Source: Muscardinus avellanarius (Eukaryota > Chordata > Mammalia > Rodentia > Gliridae). From it: a stretch of DNA of 64,000 nucleotides. Position numbers and translations under genes: made by a program. The notes beneath the pieces were generated by a model, which was given only the letters and a program-made list of their open reading frames with translations, was not told the origin of the DNA and did not search any database. Positions 36,170 through 46,246 of this stretch are shown here, piece after piece; positions within the stretch are counted from its first letter, which is position 1, and the number at the start of each line of letters is the position of its first letter. The stretch is from the NCBI GenBank assembly GCA_963383645.1, contig OY726569.1, positions 80,320,211 through 80,384,210 of the forward strand. Reading direction: 5' to 3'.

Positions 36170-36385
36170 TGTGGTACTAGGAATCCAGGGCCTTGTGCAT
36201 GCTGGGCAAGCATTCTGCCACTGAGCTATACCCCTATTTTGTTGTTATTGTTGTTGTTTTGTTTTGTTCTTATTTTATTGTGAGACAAGGGACTACTAAG
36301 TTGCCCAGGCTGACCTCAAACTTATGCTCTTCCTCCCTTAGCTCCCCAAGTAGATGGAATTACAGGCATGTGCTGCTACACCCAG
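36170..36385 (-). mobile_element. Old B1-dID-like SINE
   Basis: GTACTAGGAATCCAGGGCC with CTGGGCAAGCATTCTGCCAC (ID-like), TTG/TTTTG repeats, and a head ending ATGTGCTGCTACACCCAG. Confidence 0.75.
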
Positions 36386-36562
36386 TCGAAATTAATTTTG
36401 TTTTGTTTTTCTCTTGTTTACTTCAGACTTTGGAGGGATAAAAATGACTCCATGTATGTTTCATATGGATTGAGGCTTGGGCCTTCTTAACTGGTGTAGA
36501 AGACGTGATGAATGTTCTCTTTTCTGAACAGGAGAAGCTGTGAAGTGAGATGAGCTCATTGA

Positions 36563-36750
36563 GATTGGGAGGCTGAAACAGGAGGATCCGGGTGTGCAGC
36601 CGGCCTCAGCTACTTAGTGAGGCCCTCTGCAGCTTAGTGAGACCCTGTTTCAAAATAAAGAATAAAAAATAGGGCTGGGTGTGTAGCTCAGAGGTAGAAT
36701 ACCCCTGGGTTCCATCCCCTGTACCACAAAAAAAAAAAGAAAGAAAGAAA
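36563..36750 (+). mobile_element. 5'-truncated type A SINE
   Basis: Starts at GATTGGGAGGCTGAAACAGG, lacks the A-box part of the head, keeps the full tail with GAAAGAAAG. Confidence 0.82.
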
Positions 36751-37317
36751 ATGGGGACCACTGGTAAGGAAGCATGGGTTGGCACTCATCACACCAGCCT
36801 CTTACTGTTTTCACAAGCATAGTTTGTGTTGTTATTTGGAGTCTTTTGCTACCAAAAGACCTGCTATTGATAATACTGCTATTGATCATCTTCAGTGTCT
36901 GTCAGTCAGTGGATTATTTACCAAGCCCCATTCCCATGTGAATATTTACATGGCAAAAGGCTGGGCGCTTTGAGTCTTGTGTAAGTTGGTAAGACATGGC
37001 CTCTGCCTATAGAGTGTAGCAGGAAACAGGTGGCGGATGCAAGACAAAACCACACCCAGGGCACTCGTTGCAAAGTGTCTCTTATGCCACGGGTGGTCCT
37101 CACAGCACAGTCACCTGGGCAAATGATGAGCACGGTGTCTAAAATTATTTTCACTCACTGTGGCCCTAAGTACAAGCCAGGTGCTAACAGAACAGCAGCA
37201 GGCTGTAAGAAAAACCAGGTTTATCTTTAAAATGCCCGGCGTTTTAAGGTTTTTAAGGGTACTTCTGAATATATTTAATGTTTGTATTGCTTGTTGACTT
37301 TAGATCTAATGTATTTG

Positions 37318-37524
37318 GCTAGGCGTGGTGGCGCACGCTTGCAATCCCAGTACTTGAGAGGCCAAGACAAGAGGATCGCAGGTTCATGGTGAGCCGCAGC
37401 TACTTAGTGAGGCTCTGCAACTCAGTGAGACCCTGTTTCAAAATAAAGAATAAAAAATAGGGCTGGGGGTGTAGGTTGGAGGTAGAATGCCCCTGGGTTC
37501 AACCCCCAATACTGCAAAAAAAAG
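37318..37524 (+). mobile_element. B1-dID-like SINE, type A
   Basis: GGCTAGGCGTGGTGGCGCAC to CAACCCCCAATACTGC and poly(A). Target duplication CTAATSTATTTG. Confidence 0.88.
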
Positions 37525-37867
37525 AACTAATCTATTTGATAAGCCCCAAGTTAGTATATAAATAAACAATATTATTCATAGGCATTTGACCAAAAAGGAA
37601 AAAAGAAATGAATTTCTAGGCTAAGCCTTAAAAGCAAAACTAAAGAAAACAAGTAACTTCAATGGCCAGTACTTCAGAGACCTACAAAAAAGGGCCAACC
37701 TATAGTCCTGGCCTGTGAGGCCATGAGGGAAAAAGGGGAAAAGTTGGAACAGTGCTCTCTATACTTTTCCTTCTCTTATGACCCCATTGCTGGGTCACCA
37801 GGCAGGAATGGGGATTGAAGTGGCTCTGGGTCAAAATTATCATAGGGCACCACACACAAAAAAAACA

Positions 37868-37972
37868 CAGAGAGAGAGGGAGAGATGGAGAGGGAGAGAG
37901 AGAGAGAGGGAGAGAGAGGGAGAGGGGGAGAGGGAGAGGGAGAGGGAGGGGGGGAGAGGGAGAGAAAGGGAT
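37868..37972. repeat. (GA)n/(GGGA)n purine microsatellite
   Basis: About 105 bp of purines only, GAGAGAGGGAGAG-type. Confidence 0.92.
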
Positions 37973-38461
37973 TACTACACTATAACAGTTCACTGAAGAA
38001 AGTACTTAATTCTTTTTAACTAGCATATCTAATAATTTGTTGAATTTAATTTTTAAAAATACATATTTACAGAAAATATATTGCACAAAAATTTAACAGA
38101 TCCACAAAGAGAAATAGATAAATCTGCCTTCATATGGCAGTGATTTCACATAACTCAGTAATTGATAGCTCAAGCAGTCTGAAATTCAGTAATGTTTTAG
38201 AAAATTTGATCCACAGTTAACAGACTTGATCTAACAACATATGGAGTGCCTAGAGAACTAAATAGCTTCATAATGCACATTCTTTGCAAGCATCTGTGGA
38301 ATATTTGCAAAAACCTTGTACTAGGCCTCAAATCACATTTCAGAGAACCATGTCCTCTGACCACAGTACAACAATAACAACAACAAAAAAGGAAAATCCT
38401 CAAATATTTGGAAATAAAAAAGAGTTAACTCATCAAAAAAAAAAAAAAAAGTCCTAATGTA

Positions 38462-38660
38462 GCCTTGTATGGTGGCACATGCTTGTAATCCCAGTACTTG
38501 GGTGGCACAAGAGAATCGCAGGTTCGCAGCCAGCCCTCAGCTACTTAGGCCCTCTGCAACTTAGGCCTTATTTCAAAATACAGAATAAAAAAATAGGACT
38601 GAGGATGTAGCTTGGAGGTAGAATGTCCCTGGGTTTAATCCATAGTACTGCAAAAAGAAA
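38462..38660 (+). mobile_element. B1-dID-like SINE inside L1
   Basis: GTATGGTGGCACATGCTTG to TAATCCATAGTACTGC. Target duplication AAAAAGTCCTAATRTA. Confidence 0.88.
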
Positions 38661-39218
38661 AAAGTCCTAATATAATCAGATAATGTCTTACAACAAAAAC
38701 CAGAGGAATGTGGCTAAAGTAATACTTAAAGAAAAATGCATGCCTATGGTGAGGAGAAAACAGAGCTGACAGCTGATGTGCTGAGAGTCTGGCTAAGAAG
38801 TTAAAAAAAAAAAAAAGAAAAACCAAGTAAATCCAAAGAAAGTAAAAAAATAATAATAATAAAGATAAGAAAATATTTATAAAATACATAATTTAGGAAT
38901 AAACATATGCATGCCACAGAGACTAAACAGATGATAGGAAAGTATTAATGAGCAATTTTATGTGGATGCATTTTTAACCTTTGGTGAGATGGATACAGTT
39001 CTATTATTTAAGTTATAAAAATGTATTCAAAAAGAAATATATAATCCAAATAATCCTATAATTGTTAAAGGAAAGTGAATCAAGAATGAAAATCTTCCCA
39101 CAAATACATCATCATGCTTTTATGGTATTATTGGTGAATTGTAACAGATATCTAAGACACAATTATTCCAACCTACAAACTAGGAAAAGAGGAATGCTTT
39201 ACAACTTCATTATCTCTT

Positions 39219-39443
39219 TTTTGTTGTTTGTTCGTTTAGTTTTTGCTGTACTGGGATAGAACCCAGGGGCATTCTACCTCTGAGCAACACTCTCAAGCCC
39301 AATTTTTTTTTTATTCTTTATGTTATGAAACAGGGCCTCACTAAGTTGCAGAGGGCCTTTTTAAGACTGTCTGCAAACCACGATTTTCCTGTCTCACCCT
39401 CCCAAATGCTGGGATTTCAAGCATATGCCACCATTCCCGGCCT
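39219..39443 (-). mobile_element. B1-dID-like SINE inside L1
   Basis: TGTACTGGGATAGAACCCAG to CCACCATTCCCGGCC. Target duplication ACTTYATTATCT. Confidence 0.88.
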
Positions 39444-39508
39444 AACTTTATTATCTTAATATCAAAAAGACAAGCAAAGTCCAAAAAAATCCAAAATTGC
39501 AATAATTT

Positions 39509-39580
39509 CTTTTTTGGTACTTGGGACTGAACCCAGGGGCATTTTATCTTCAAGTTATGCCCCGACCCTTTTTGTTGTTT

Positions 39581-39627
<47 letters not shown>

Positions 39628-39728
39628 GAAATAGGGTCTAAGATGCTGAAGCTGGCCTGAAACCTCTGATCCTTTTGTCTCAGCCTCCCAAGTACTGGGA
39701 TCAAAGCTATGCACCACCGTGCCCACCT
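39509..39728 (-). mobile_element. B1-dID-like SINE with internal (TTG)n
   Basis: GGTACTTGGGACTGAACCCA, then (TTG)n at 39571-39628 in the A-rich linker between the two SINE halves, then a head ending GCACCACCGTGCCCACC. Confidence 0.87.
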
Positions 39729-40035
39729 GCAAGACATTCTTAATCAGGACATAAATGTAAAACTTCGAGATAAAAATTAGCAAATTGAATCCAGCACTGA
39801 TTACAAAGACTAAATTTGGTCTACCCCAGAAATTCAACAATTGTTTAATAGTTAAAGGTTAACTAATGTAGTTTATCACAGTACCAGACAAAAGGGTGAA
39901 AAATCATACTCTTCTCAATGGATGCAAAGTGAACATTTGATAAAATTTAATATTTATGTGGCTTTTTTCCCTTGCTTATTAAATGATCTAACTCATTTTG
40001 GGATCTAACTCATTCTGGATTTTGAGAGGTATTTT

Positions 40036-40207
40036 TGTTGTTGTTGTTGTTTAGTGTTATTAGGGATTGGCCCCCTGAGCTACATCCCCAACCCTTTTTA
40101 TTCTTTTATTTTGAGACAGGTTCTAAGTTTAGACTGGCCTCAAACTTGAGATCCTATTGCCTCAGTTTCTCAGTTACTGGGATTACAGGTGTGGGCCACC
40201 TCATATG
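40036..40207 (-). mobile_element. Old B1-dID-like SINE
   Basis: TTGTTGTTGTTGTT tail, ATTAGGGATTGGCCCCCTGAG, head ending GATTACAGGTGTGGGCCACC. Confidence 0.75.
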
Positions 40208-40228
40208 ATTTTTAAAAGAAAAAAAGTC

Positions 40229-40419
40229 CAGGCTGGTGTGGTGGTGCACACTTATAATCCTAGACAGGTGGATCACAGGTTCGAGGCCAGCCTCAGGTAC
40301 CTAGTGAGGCCCTCTGCTTAGTGTGACCCTGTTTCAAAATGAAGAATAAAAATAGGACTAGGGTTGTAGCTCAGAGGTACAGAGGTAGAATGATCTGCCC
40401 CTGGGTTCAATACCCAGTA

Positions 40420-40470
<51 letters not shown>
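40229..40470 (+). mobile_element. Type A SINE with CA tail
   Basis: GGCTGGTGTGGTGGTGCACA to TTCAATACCCAGTAATA, (CA)n 40422-40470. A CAGAGGTA segment is duplicated in the ID-like part. Confidence 0.85.
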
Positions 40471-40471
<1 letters not shown>

Positions 40472-40694
40472 TCCTAGATGGGAGGGAACTCTCATTATCT
40501 AATAATAAAGTATCTCACAAAATTCATCAATAAACATCTAGTTTAATTTAACAGAAGTTTAATTAAACAGCATACTTTAATAAATCAGAAAGCTTTCACT
40601 CCCTTTCAGATAAGAAGCAAGGCAAGGGAGGCCACGGTTCCTTCTGCTCAGTGCCATCGGGGAGCAGCCTTGGCAGTGAACCAGAAAGGAGGGC

Positions 40695-40756
40695 TAAGGC
40701 AGAGGGTTCACCCGCACGTGAGAAGCCGGGTTCCATTCCCAGCACACACACACACC
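40695..40756 (+). mobile_element. ID-like fragment with CA tail
   Basis: GGCAGAGGGTTCACCCGCAC, GGGTTCCATTCCCAGCAC and CA units. Confidence 0.5.
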
Positions 40757-40827
40757 CCAGAAAAGGAAAGGACGTGACAGAGGCTCAGAAAGAAAGAAAG
40801 AAATCACTATTCTCAGATAACGTCTAA

Positions 40828-40962
40828 GGCAAGCCTCAGCAACCTAGTGAAACCCTGTTTCAAAATAAAAAATAAAATGGCTGGGAGTGTAACTGTATGG
40901 TAGAATGCTCCTGGGTTAAATTCTCAGTGCCACAAAAAAGCATAAATAAATAAAAATAATTA
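40828..40962 (+). mobile_element. 5'-truncated SINE
   Basis: Starts at AAGCCTCAGCAACCTAGTGA and keeps the tail to TCTCAGTGCCAC and (AAAT)n. Confidence 0.75.
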
Positions 40963-41543
40963 CCCTACACTCCTAAAGAGTGGAGAATGGGGATACGGTT
41001 CTGTGTGACTTAACCAAATAAGAATTTTTATCTAAAGTACTTAAGAGAGTGTGGTGCCAGCATAAAATAGAGAAACAGAAAACCACTAAATGGCAACAAT
41101 TTATGGCTGAGAGGAGTTGCAGTTAAAAGAAGAAAAAACAAGATTTCTCAATGAACGATGTTAGGAAAATTTGTTATATAAGAAACATGAAATTAGATTT
41201 GTACTTTATATTGTCTATAGTTAATCTCAGATTGGATTAAAGATTTAAATATAAAAAGTCTAATAATTCAGAAGACATTATAATCACATTGATGGTCACA
41301 GAATAAGAAAGAGATTTTTAAAATTAGACCCAAAAAGTACAGATTGTAAGGATAAAAGAATGATAAATTTGATATTGTTAAAATGAAGTCCTTGTACAAT
41401 ACCAGAAAAATACTGGGGATTTTTCCCCTAAAGTCCTTAACCATTAAAGACACATTCTGAAATATTTTGGGGTAAAATTTATGTGTGCTCTTTCTCTCCA
41501 TACAATGTGAAGAAAAAGATGAAACAAAAATGGTAAAATGTTA

Positions 41544-41656
41544 GCCAGGTATGGTGGCACAGGCCTACTCAGGAGACAGGCAGGAAGATCACAGGTTCAA
41601 GGCTAGCCTGGACAACATGGCAAGGCTCTTTCTCAAAAAAGAAAAAAAAAAAAAGA
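41544..41656 (+). mobile_element. B1-like monomer without ID tail
   Basis: GCCAGGTATGGTGGCACAGG to CCTGGACAACATGGCAAGG, CTTTCTC and poly(A). The ID-like part is absent, as in a plain B1-type monomer. Confidence 0.7.
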
Positions 41657-41889
41657 ATGTTGGTAATTACTGAAGCAAGGTGATGGAAACATGGAAGTGT
41701 GTTATACTATTCTTTTGTAGATCTTTTAAAATTTGTATTTTAAAGGATGGTTTTTAAAAAAACATTTTAATTTTTATTGTAATATATGGAAGTCTTAACA
41801 TTTTTTATGCTTTTATTGGTGTGTTATAGTCTCACATCATAACCTAAGTCATGTTGAGTCTTAACATTTTTTAAAAATAATTTTTTATA

Positions 41890-42097
41890 GCTGGGCGTGG
41901 TGGCGCACGCTTGTAATCCCCACGCTTGGGAGGCTGAGACAGGAGGATCGTGCAGGTTCGAAGCCAGCCGCGTGTGCTGGCTTAGGAGACCCTGTTTCCA
42001 AATAAAAATGTAAAAATAGGTCTGGGAGTGTAGCCCAGAGGTAGAAGGGCTTCCAGAAACCCCAGTACCACCAAAAAAAAAAAAAAAATACAGATAT
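41890..42097 (+). mobile_element. B1-dID-like SINE, type B, full length
   Basis: GCTGGGCGTGGTGGCGCACG, CCCCACGCTTGGGAGG, GGTCTGGGAGTGTAGCCC, CCAGTACCACC and poly(A). Target duplication AAAAATAATTTTTTA. It inserted at the 5' edge of the next SINE. Confidence 0.92.
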
Positions 42098-42111
42098 AAA
42101 AATAATTTTTT

Positions 42112-42335
42112 AGCTGGGCTCAGTGTTACAGCTGTATGACACTGAGTCATACAGTAGCTGTAACCCCAGCTACTCAGGAACCTGAGACAGGGGGTTATAA
42201 GTTCAAGGTCAGCCTGGGCAACTGAGCTAGACCCTGTCTCACAAACTTTTAAAAGTTAGAAAGAGGTTAGGGATGTGGCTTAGTGATAGAGCACCGTTCG
42301 GTTCAATCCCTGGCACTTCCACAAAAAAATCAAAA
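42112..42335 (+). mobile_element. Old B1-dID-like SINE
   Basis: GCTGGGCTCAGTGTTACAGC with an extra imperfect inverted repeat (ATGACACTGAGTCAT), CAGCCTGGGCAACTGAGC, and an ID-like tail with GGCTTAGTGATAGAGCACC. Confidence 0.75.
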
Positions 42336-42513
42336 TTGTTTTTTTTTCATTGTTTTCTAAGAAGTTATTTGTAACACATAGAACCAAAGAGTTAGTGTCT
42401 ACATATTAAACAAAAAACTTTTGAAATTCAATAAGCAGTTTCTTAGATCTAAAATCAAATGCATTAGCAACAAAGAAAAATAGATACACTGCATATCATC
42501 AAAATTTTAAAAA

Positions 42514-42720
42514 TTGGACATGGTGGCACACACCTATAATCCTAGCACTTGGGAGACTGAGACAGGAGGATCACTGGTTCGAAGCTAGCCCAACAATTTA
42601 ACAAGGCACGCAGCTACTAAGTGAGACCGTTTCAAAATAAAAAATAAAATACAGCTGCAGATGTAGCTTAGAGATAGAATGCCCCTGGGTTCATCCCCAG
42701 TACCAAAAAAAAAAAAAAAA
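42514..42720 (+). mobile_element. B1-dID-like SINE inside L1
   Basis: GGACATGGTGGCACACACCT to TTCATCCCCAGTACC and poly(A). Confidence 0.85.
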
Positions 42721-42852
42721 CCTATCAAGAAAATGAAACAACAATCATAGAATAGAATAAAATTTAAATTATATGGACAAGGATCTTATATCTGGAATAT
42801 ACAGAAAACTTATGTAATTCAGTAATTTAAAAGAAATTTTTAAAAAATTATT

Positions 42853-43075
42853 TTATTCATTCATTTATTTATTTATTTATTTATTTTGCAGTACTGGGGA
42901 TGGAACCCAGGGGCATTCTACCTCTGAGCTATACCTCCAGTCCCATCTTTTTTTTCTTTTCTTTTTTTTTTTAAACAGGATCTCACTGAGTTGCAAAGGG
43001 CCTAAGTAGCTGGGGCTGCCTGTAAACTGTGATTCTGAATGCTGGGATTAGAAGAGCGCCATCACCACGCCTGGT
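42853..43075 (-). mobile_element. B1-dID-like SINE inside L1
   Basis: (TTTA)n tail, GCAGTACTGGGGATGGAACC to CCATCACCACGCCTGG. Confidence 0.87.
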
Positions 43076-43147
43076 GAAAAATCAAGTTCTAAAATGGGCA
43101 AAGACTTAGCCAAAAAAATAAACAATGCCAGTAAGGACATGAAAGGC

Positions 43148-43343
43148 GCTGGGCATGGTGTTACACACTTGAAATCACAGTACTTGGGAGGCTGAGACAG
43201 GAGAGTTGCAGATTACGGCCAGCCTCAGCAACTTAGTGAGTTCCTCTACAATTTAATGAGACCCTGTTACCAAATTAAAAAAAAAAAAAATAGAACTGGA
43301 GGTGTAGCTCAATCCCCAGCACCCCCCCACACACACACACACA
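43148..43343 (+). mobile_element. Type A SINE inside L1, shortened tail
   Basis: GCTGGGCATGGTGTTACACA; the ID-like part lacks the GAATGCCCCTGG segment, then CA units. Confidence 0.82.
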
Positions 43344-44008
43344 GAATATGAAAAGATTCTCAACATCCTTAGCCACTTGGGGAAATGAAAGTCAAAACAC
43401 TTACATGTAAGTCTTAACGCTTTACACTCACCAGAACAGATATAACCATAAACAGACAGTAACAAGATATGGAGAACCTCTTCACATACTGCGGTTGAGG
43501 GCAAAATGGTACAAGAGCTTTGAAAAGTTTGGCACTTCTTCAAACAGTAAACAGAGTTATATGTGATCATGCAATTAAATTCACTCCTAGATCTATACAC
43601 AAGAAAAATGAAAACATATTCAAACAAAAGCTTGCATATGAATGTTGATCGTGGCGTTATTCATTCATAATAGCCAAGCGGTAGGAATGACCCGTGTGCG
43701 TATAGCTGATGAATTGATAAATGAAGTGCGGCATCCACACACAATGGAATGTTGTTCAGCTATGAAAGGGGTAGAGCACTAATGAGCGCTCTAGTATAGT
43801 TGGCCCTCGGAAGCATTCTGCTAAGTAAAAGGTGCGAGTCAGAGAAGATTGCAGATTGTATAATTCTGTTTATATGCAATGTCCAGAACAGGCAAATTCT
43901 ATACAGAGTAGAGTACCAGGTATCTTTGGCTGGAGTAGGATATAGGGGTGACCACTAAGAGGTGTAGATTTCTTTGGAGGATAATGAAATGTTCTAAAAT
44001 TGATTGTA

Positions 44009-44220
44009 AGCTGGGTGTGGTGGCACACGCTTGTAATCCCAGCATTCGGGAGGCTGAGACCCAGAGGATCGCGGTTCGCGGACAGCCTCAGCTACTTAGT
44101 GAGGCCCTCTGCAACTCAGTGAGACCCGGTTTCAAAATAATAAAAAATAGGGCAGGGGTGTAGCTCGGAGGTCAAATGCCCCTGGGTTCCATCCCCAGAC
44201 CCGAAAAAAAAAATTTTTTT
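44009..44220 (+). mobile_element. B1-dID-like SINE, type C, inside L1
   Basis: GCATTCGGGAGG, CGGTTCGCGGACAGCCTC, ends CCATCCCCAGACCCG. Target duplication AATTGATTGTA. CpG-rich and little changed. Confidence 0.92.
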
Positions 44221-44357
44221 TAATTGATTGTAGCAACAAACGCACAGTTATAAGTATAGTAAAAAGCTGTTTAATTGTACGCAGTAAATGAGTGCAACTG
44301 TATGACATGTGAATTCCATCTCAATAAAACTAGTTTTTAAAACAAAATCAGTAAGAA

Positions 44358-44564
44358 TGCAGCAGGTACAGTGGTGTATGCTTACACAAATCCCAGTACT
44401 TGGGAAGCTGAGACAGGAGGACTGCAGATTTAAGGATAGCCTCAGCCACTTAGTGAGAACCTGTTTCAAAGTTAAAATAAAAGAGGCTGGGGTGTAGGTC
44501 GGGTAGAGTGCCCCTGTGGGTCAATCCCCAGTACCACAAAAACAAATAAAAATTTAAAAATCAA
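44358..44564 (+). mobile_element. B1-dID-like SINE, type A
   Basis: GGTACAGTGGTGTATGCTTA to GTCAATCCCCAGTACCAC. Target duplication AAAATCARTAAGAA. Confidence 0.87.
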
Positions 44565-44640
44565 TAAGAACACAATAGGAAAATAAGCAAAAGGCACATC
44601 CAGGCATTTGTAGAATAATCGACACTTGAAAAGATGTCCA

Positions 44641-44815
44641 GGCGGGCGAGGTGGGCACGCTGGTCGCCCCGCGCGTGGGAGCGGACAGGAGCATCGCGCA
44701 GGTTCCAAGCCAGCCGTGCGCGCTGGCGTAAGAGACCCTGTTTCCAAAAACAAAAAAATAGGTCTGGGAGTGTAGCCAGGAACCCCAGTACCACCAAAAA
44801 TAATAAAAAGAAAAG
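44641..44815 (+). mobile_element. B1-dID-like SINE, type B, very CpG-rich
   Basis: GCGGGCGAGGTGGGCACGCT, CCCCGCGCGTGGGAGCGG, CGTGCGCGCTGGCGTAAGAG, GGTCTGGGAGTGTAGCC. Perfect target duplication AAAAGATGTCCA. Confidence 0.9.
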
Positions 44816-45464
44816 AAAAGATGTCCAATCTTACTGTTGGTCAGGAAAATACTGAAACCACAGTGGGAGTTCCATTGTGTACTCATTTGAGTCACACACA
44901 CAAAAAAACTTAAACTCATGCAGCACCACTCCTCCACCTGCAGAGGATGGGGAGGAGCGAGGAGCTCGACCCCACGGGGCAGCGCTGGCAGACAGGCACC
45001 ATTTGGACAGGTGATGATGCAAGTATTGTGAGCAACATTCCCCCTCCACGTACGCCAAAGGCGTCCTTCTAGCTGCCCGCCAAGTCACACATGAAGAATG
45101 GTCACAGGAGCACTGGAACACACTCCCAGCCACATCAAACTAAACAGTATATTATTTAGGAATATAATAGAGGTAGTATGAAACTTTTTAGAAAGCAAAC
45201 AAGGGGAGGAGGATGAAATTGAGACTTGAGAGGGTCTAATAGGGAGTAAGGGTCCTTTCCTTAAATGGGGTGCTGGGTATATAAGTGTCTGTGGGGGCTG
45301 AAGATGGGAGGTGGGGTGAAAAGTATTTGGAAACAAAAGCATACTTGGAAACCATTTCTTCTATGTAATTCAAAAAATGCTAATACAGACCCTCAGTTTC
45401 TAGGAAAGAGGAATGTATTTGGCATCTTCTATTTGAGAAGCAAGAGGAATTCTTACCTACCTTG

Positions 45465-45906
45465 TTTCCTTTCCTTTCCTCTTTCCCTTCCTTCCCATTT
45501 TTCCTTCCCTTTCCTTTTCTTTCCTTCCTTCCTTTCTTCTCTTCCTTCCCTTTTCTTCCTTTCTTCCTTCCCTCCCTCTTTCTTCCTTTCTTCCTCTGCC
45601 TTTTCCTTTCTCTTCCTCCCTTCCTTTCCTTCCCTTTCTTTCCTTTTCCTTTCTCTACCCCTCCCTTCCCTCCCTCCTTTTCCTTCCCCTTCCTTTCCTT
45701 TTTTGCCTTTCCTTTCTTTCCTTCTCTTTCCTTCCTTCCTTTCTTCCCTTCCCTCCTCCTTCCTTTCCCTCCCTCCCTTCCTTTCTCTTCCTTTCCTTTT
45801 CTTCCTTCCTTTCCTTTCTCCCTCCCTCTCTCCCTCCCTTTCAGTTACTACTCCTTTTCCTTCCTTTCCTTTCCTTTTCCTTCCTTCCCTTTGCCCTTTT
45901 TTCTTT
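45465..45906. repeat. Long polypyrimidine tract (TTCC)n
   Basis: About 440 bp almost purely C and T on the plus strand, in CCTT, TTTCC and CCCT blocks with a handful of G or A. It lies about 320 bp before the last TTLL5 acceptor. The 238- and 159-aa frames here (Ser/Leu/Phe/Pro or Glu/Lys/Arg/Gly only) are artefacts. Confidence 0.95.
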
Positions 45907-45963
45907 GAGTTCAAGGCCAGCGTGGGCAACATAGCAAGACCCTGTCTCTTAAAAACAAATAAA
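45905..45963 (+). mobile_element. B1-like fragment
   Basis: GAGTTCAAGGCCAGCGTGGG, AACATAGCAAGACCCTGTCTC and AAAAACAAAT. Confidence 0.6.
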
Positions 45964-46223
45964 CTAAAATTAAGTTTTTAAACTAAGATATAGAAAACAT
46001 GAAACAAAAAAAATCTACCAAAATAAAAAAGGAGCAACAGTAAAGCATGAATGTTTTAGGAAGGTTTCCAGCAAAAGTGGTTCAAGTTAAGAGTGTTCCC
46101 TCTTCTGGGGGAAGCTGGTGGACTGTGCGGCCCAGGGGCCGCAGTGATGGCAGCTCCTCAGCGGCTGCCGGGAGGGAGGGCGGCGCGCGCTCCTCACTGA
46201 GTGGCTGGCCTTCTCTCTTTCAG

Positions 46224-46246
46224 ATCCCGCTCACACTAACAGATGA
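46224..46246 (+). CDS. TTLL5: TTLL5 terminal coding segment with stop codon
   Basis: The acceptor GGCCTTCTCTCTTTCAG is followed by two bases that complete an Asp codon with the G left by the exon at 4091-4176. The frame then reads DPAHTNR and stops at TGA (46244-46246). The human protein ends in a very similar DPAHT motif followed by two different residues, so this is the true C-terminus. The phase fits exactly across an intron of about 42 kb, which is the best evidence that the two pieces belong together. The 3' UTR starts at 46247. Confidence 0.8.

Larger units (their letters stand above)
38195..41420 (+). mobile_element. L1 relic, ORF2 part, broken by SINEs
   Basis: Between the SINEs the unique pieces keep L1 ORF2 order: CACATTCTTTGCAAGCATCTGTGG; GTAATACTTAAAGAAAAATGC; CCACAAATACATCATCATGC; TCTTCTCAATGGATGCAAAG; GTGTGGTGCCAGCATAAAATAG; TTGGATTAAAGATTTAAATAT. 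It probably continues in 42340-44340 as one old element of about 6 kb including insertions. All frames are broken. Confidence 0.75.
42340..44340 (+). mobile_element. L1 relic, ORF2 end and 3' UTR
   Basis: Unique pieces: AAAAATAGATACACTGCATATC, GGATCTTATATCTGGAATATAC, AAAATGGGCAAAGACTTAGCC, GATTCTCAACATCCTTAGCC, CACACAATGGAATGTTGTTC, GTGAATTCCATCTCAATAAAAC at the 3' end. Four SINEs interrupt it. Confidence 0.82.
4177..46223 (+). other. TTLL5: Last TTLL5 intron, about 42 kb
   Basis: The intron starts with GTTAGT at 4177 and ends with TTTCAG at 46223. It is packed with SINEs, L1 and L2 fragments, microsatellites and one RPL11 retrofragment. I found no convincing additional coding exon. Stretches where I recognise no repeat or gene include roughly 7650-9200, 10450-11500, 12750-15000, 19750-21050, 24100-25600, 33000-33560, 33900-34980 and 35400-36160. 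Confidence 0.7.

Noticed and set aside
45265..45981. 238-aa open frame on plus and 159-aa frame on minus
   Set aside because: They are the two readings of a (TTCC)n tract and contain only Ser, Leu, Phe and Pro or Glu, Lys, Arg and Gly in bulk.
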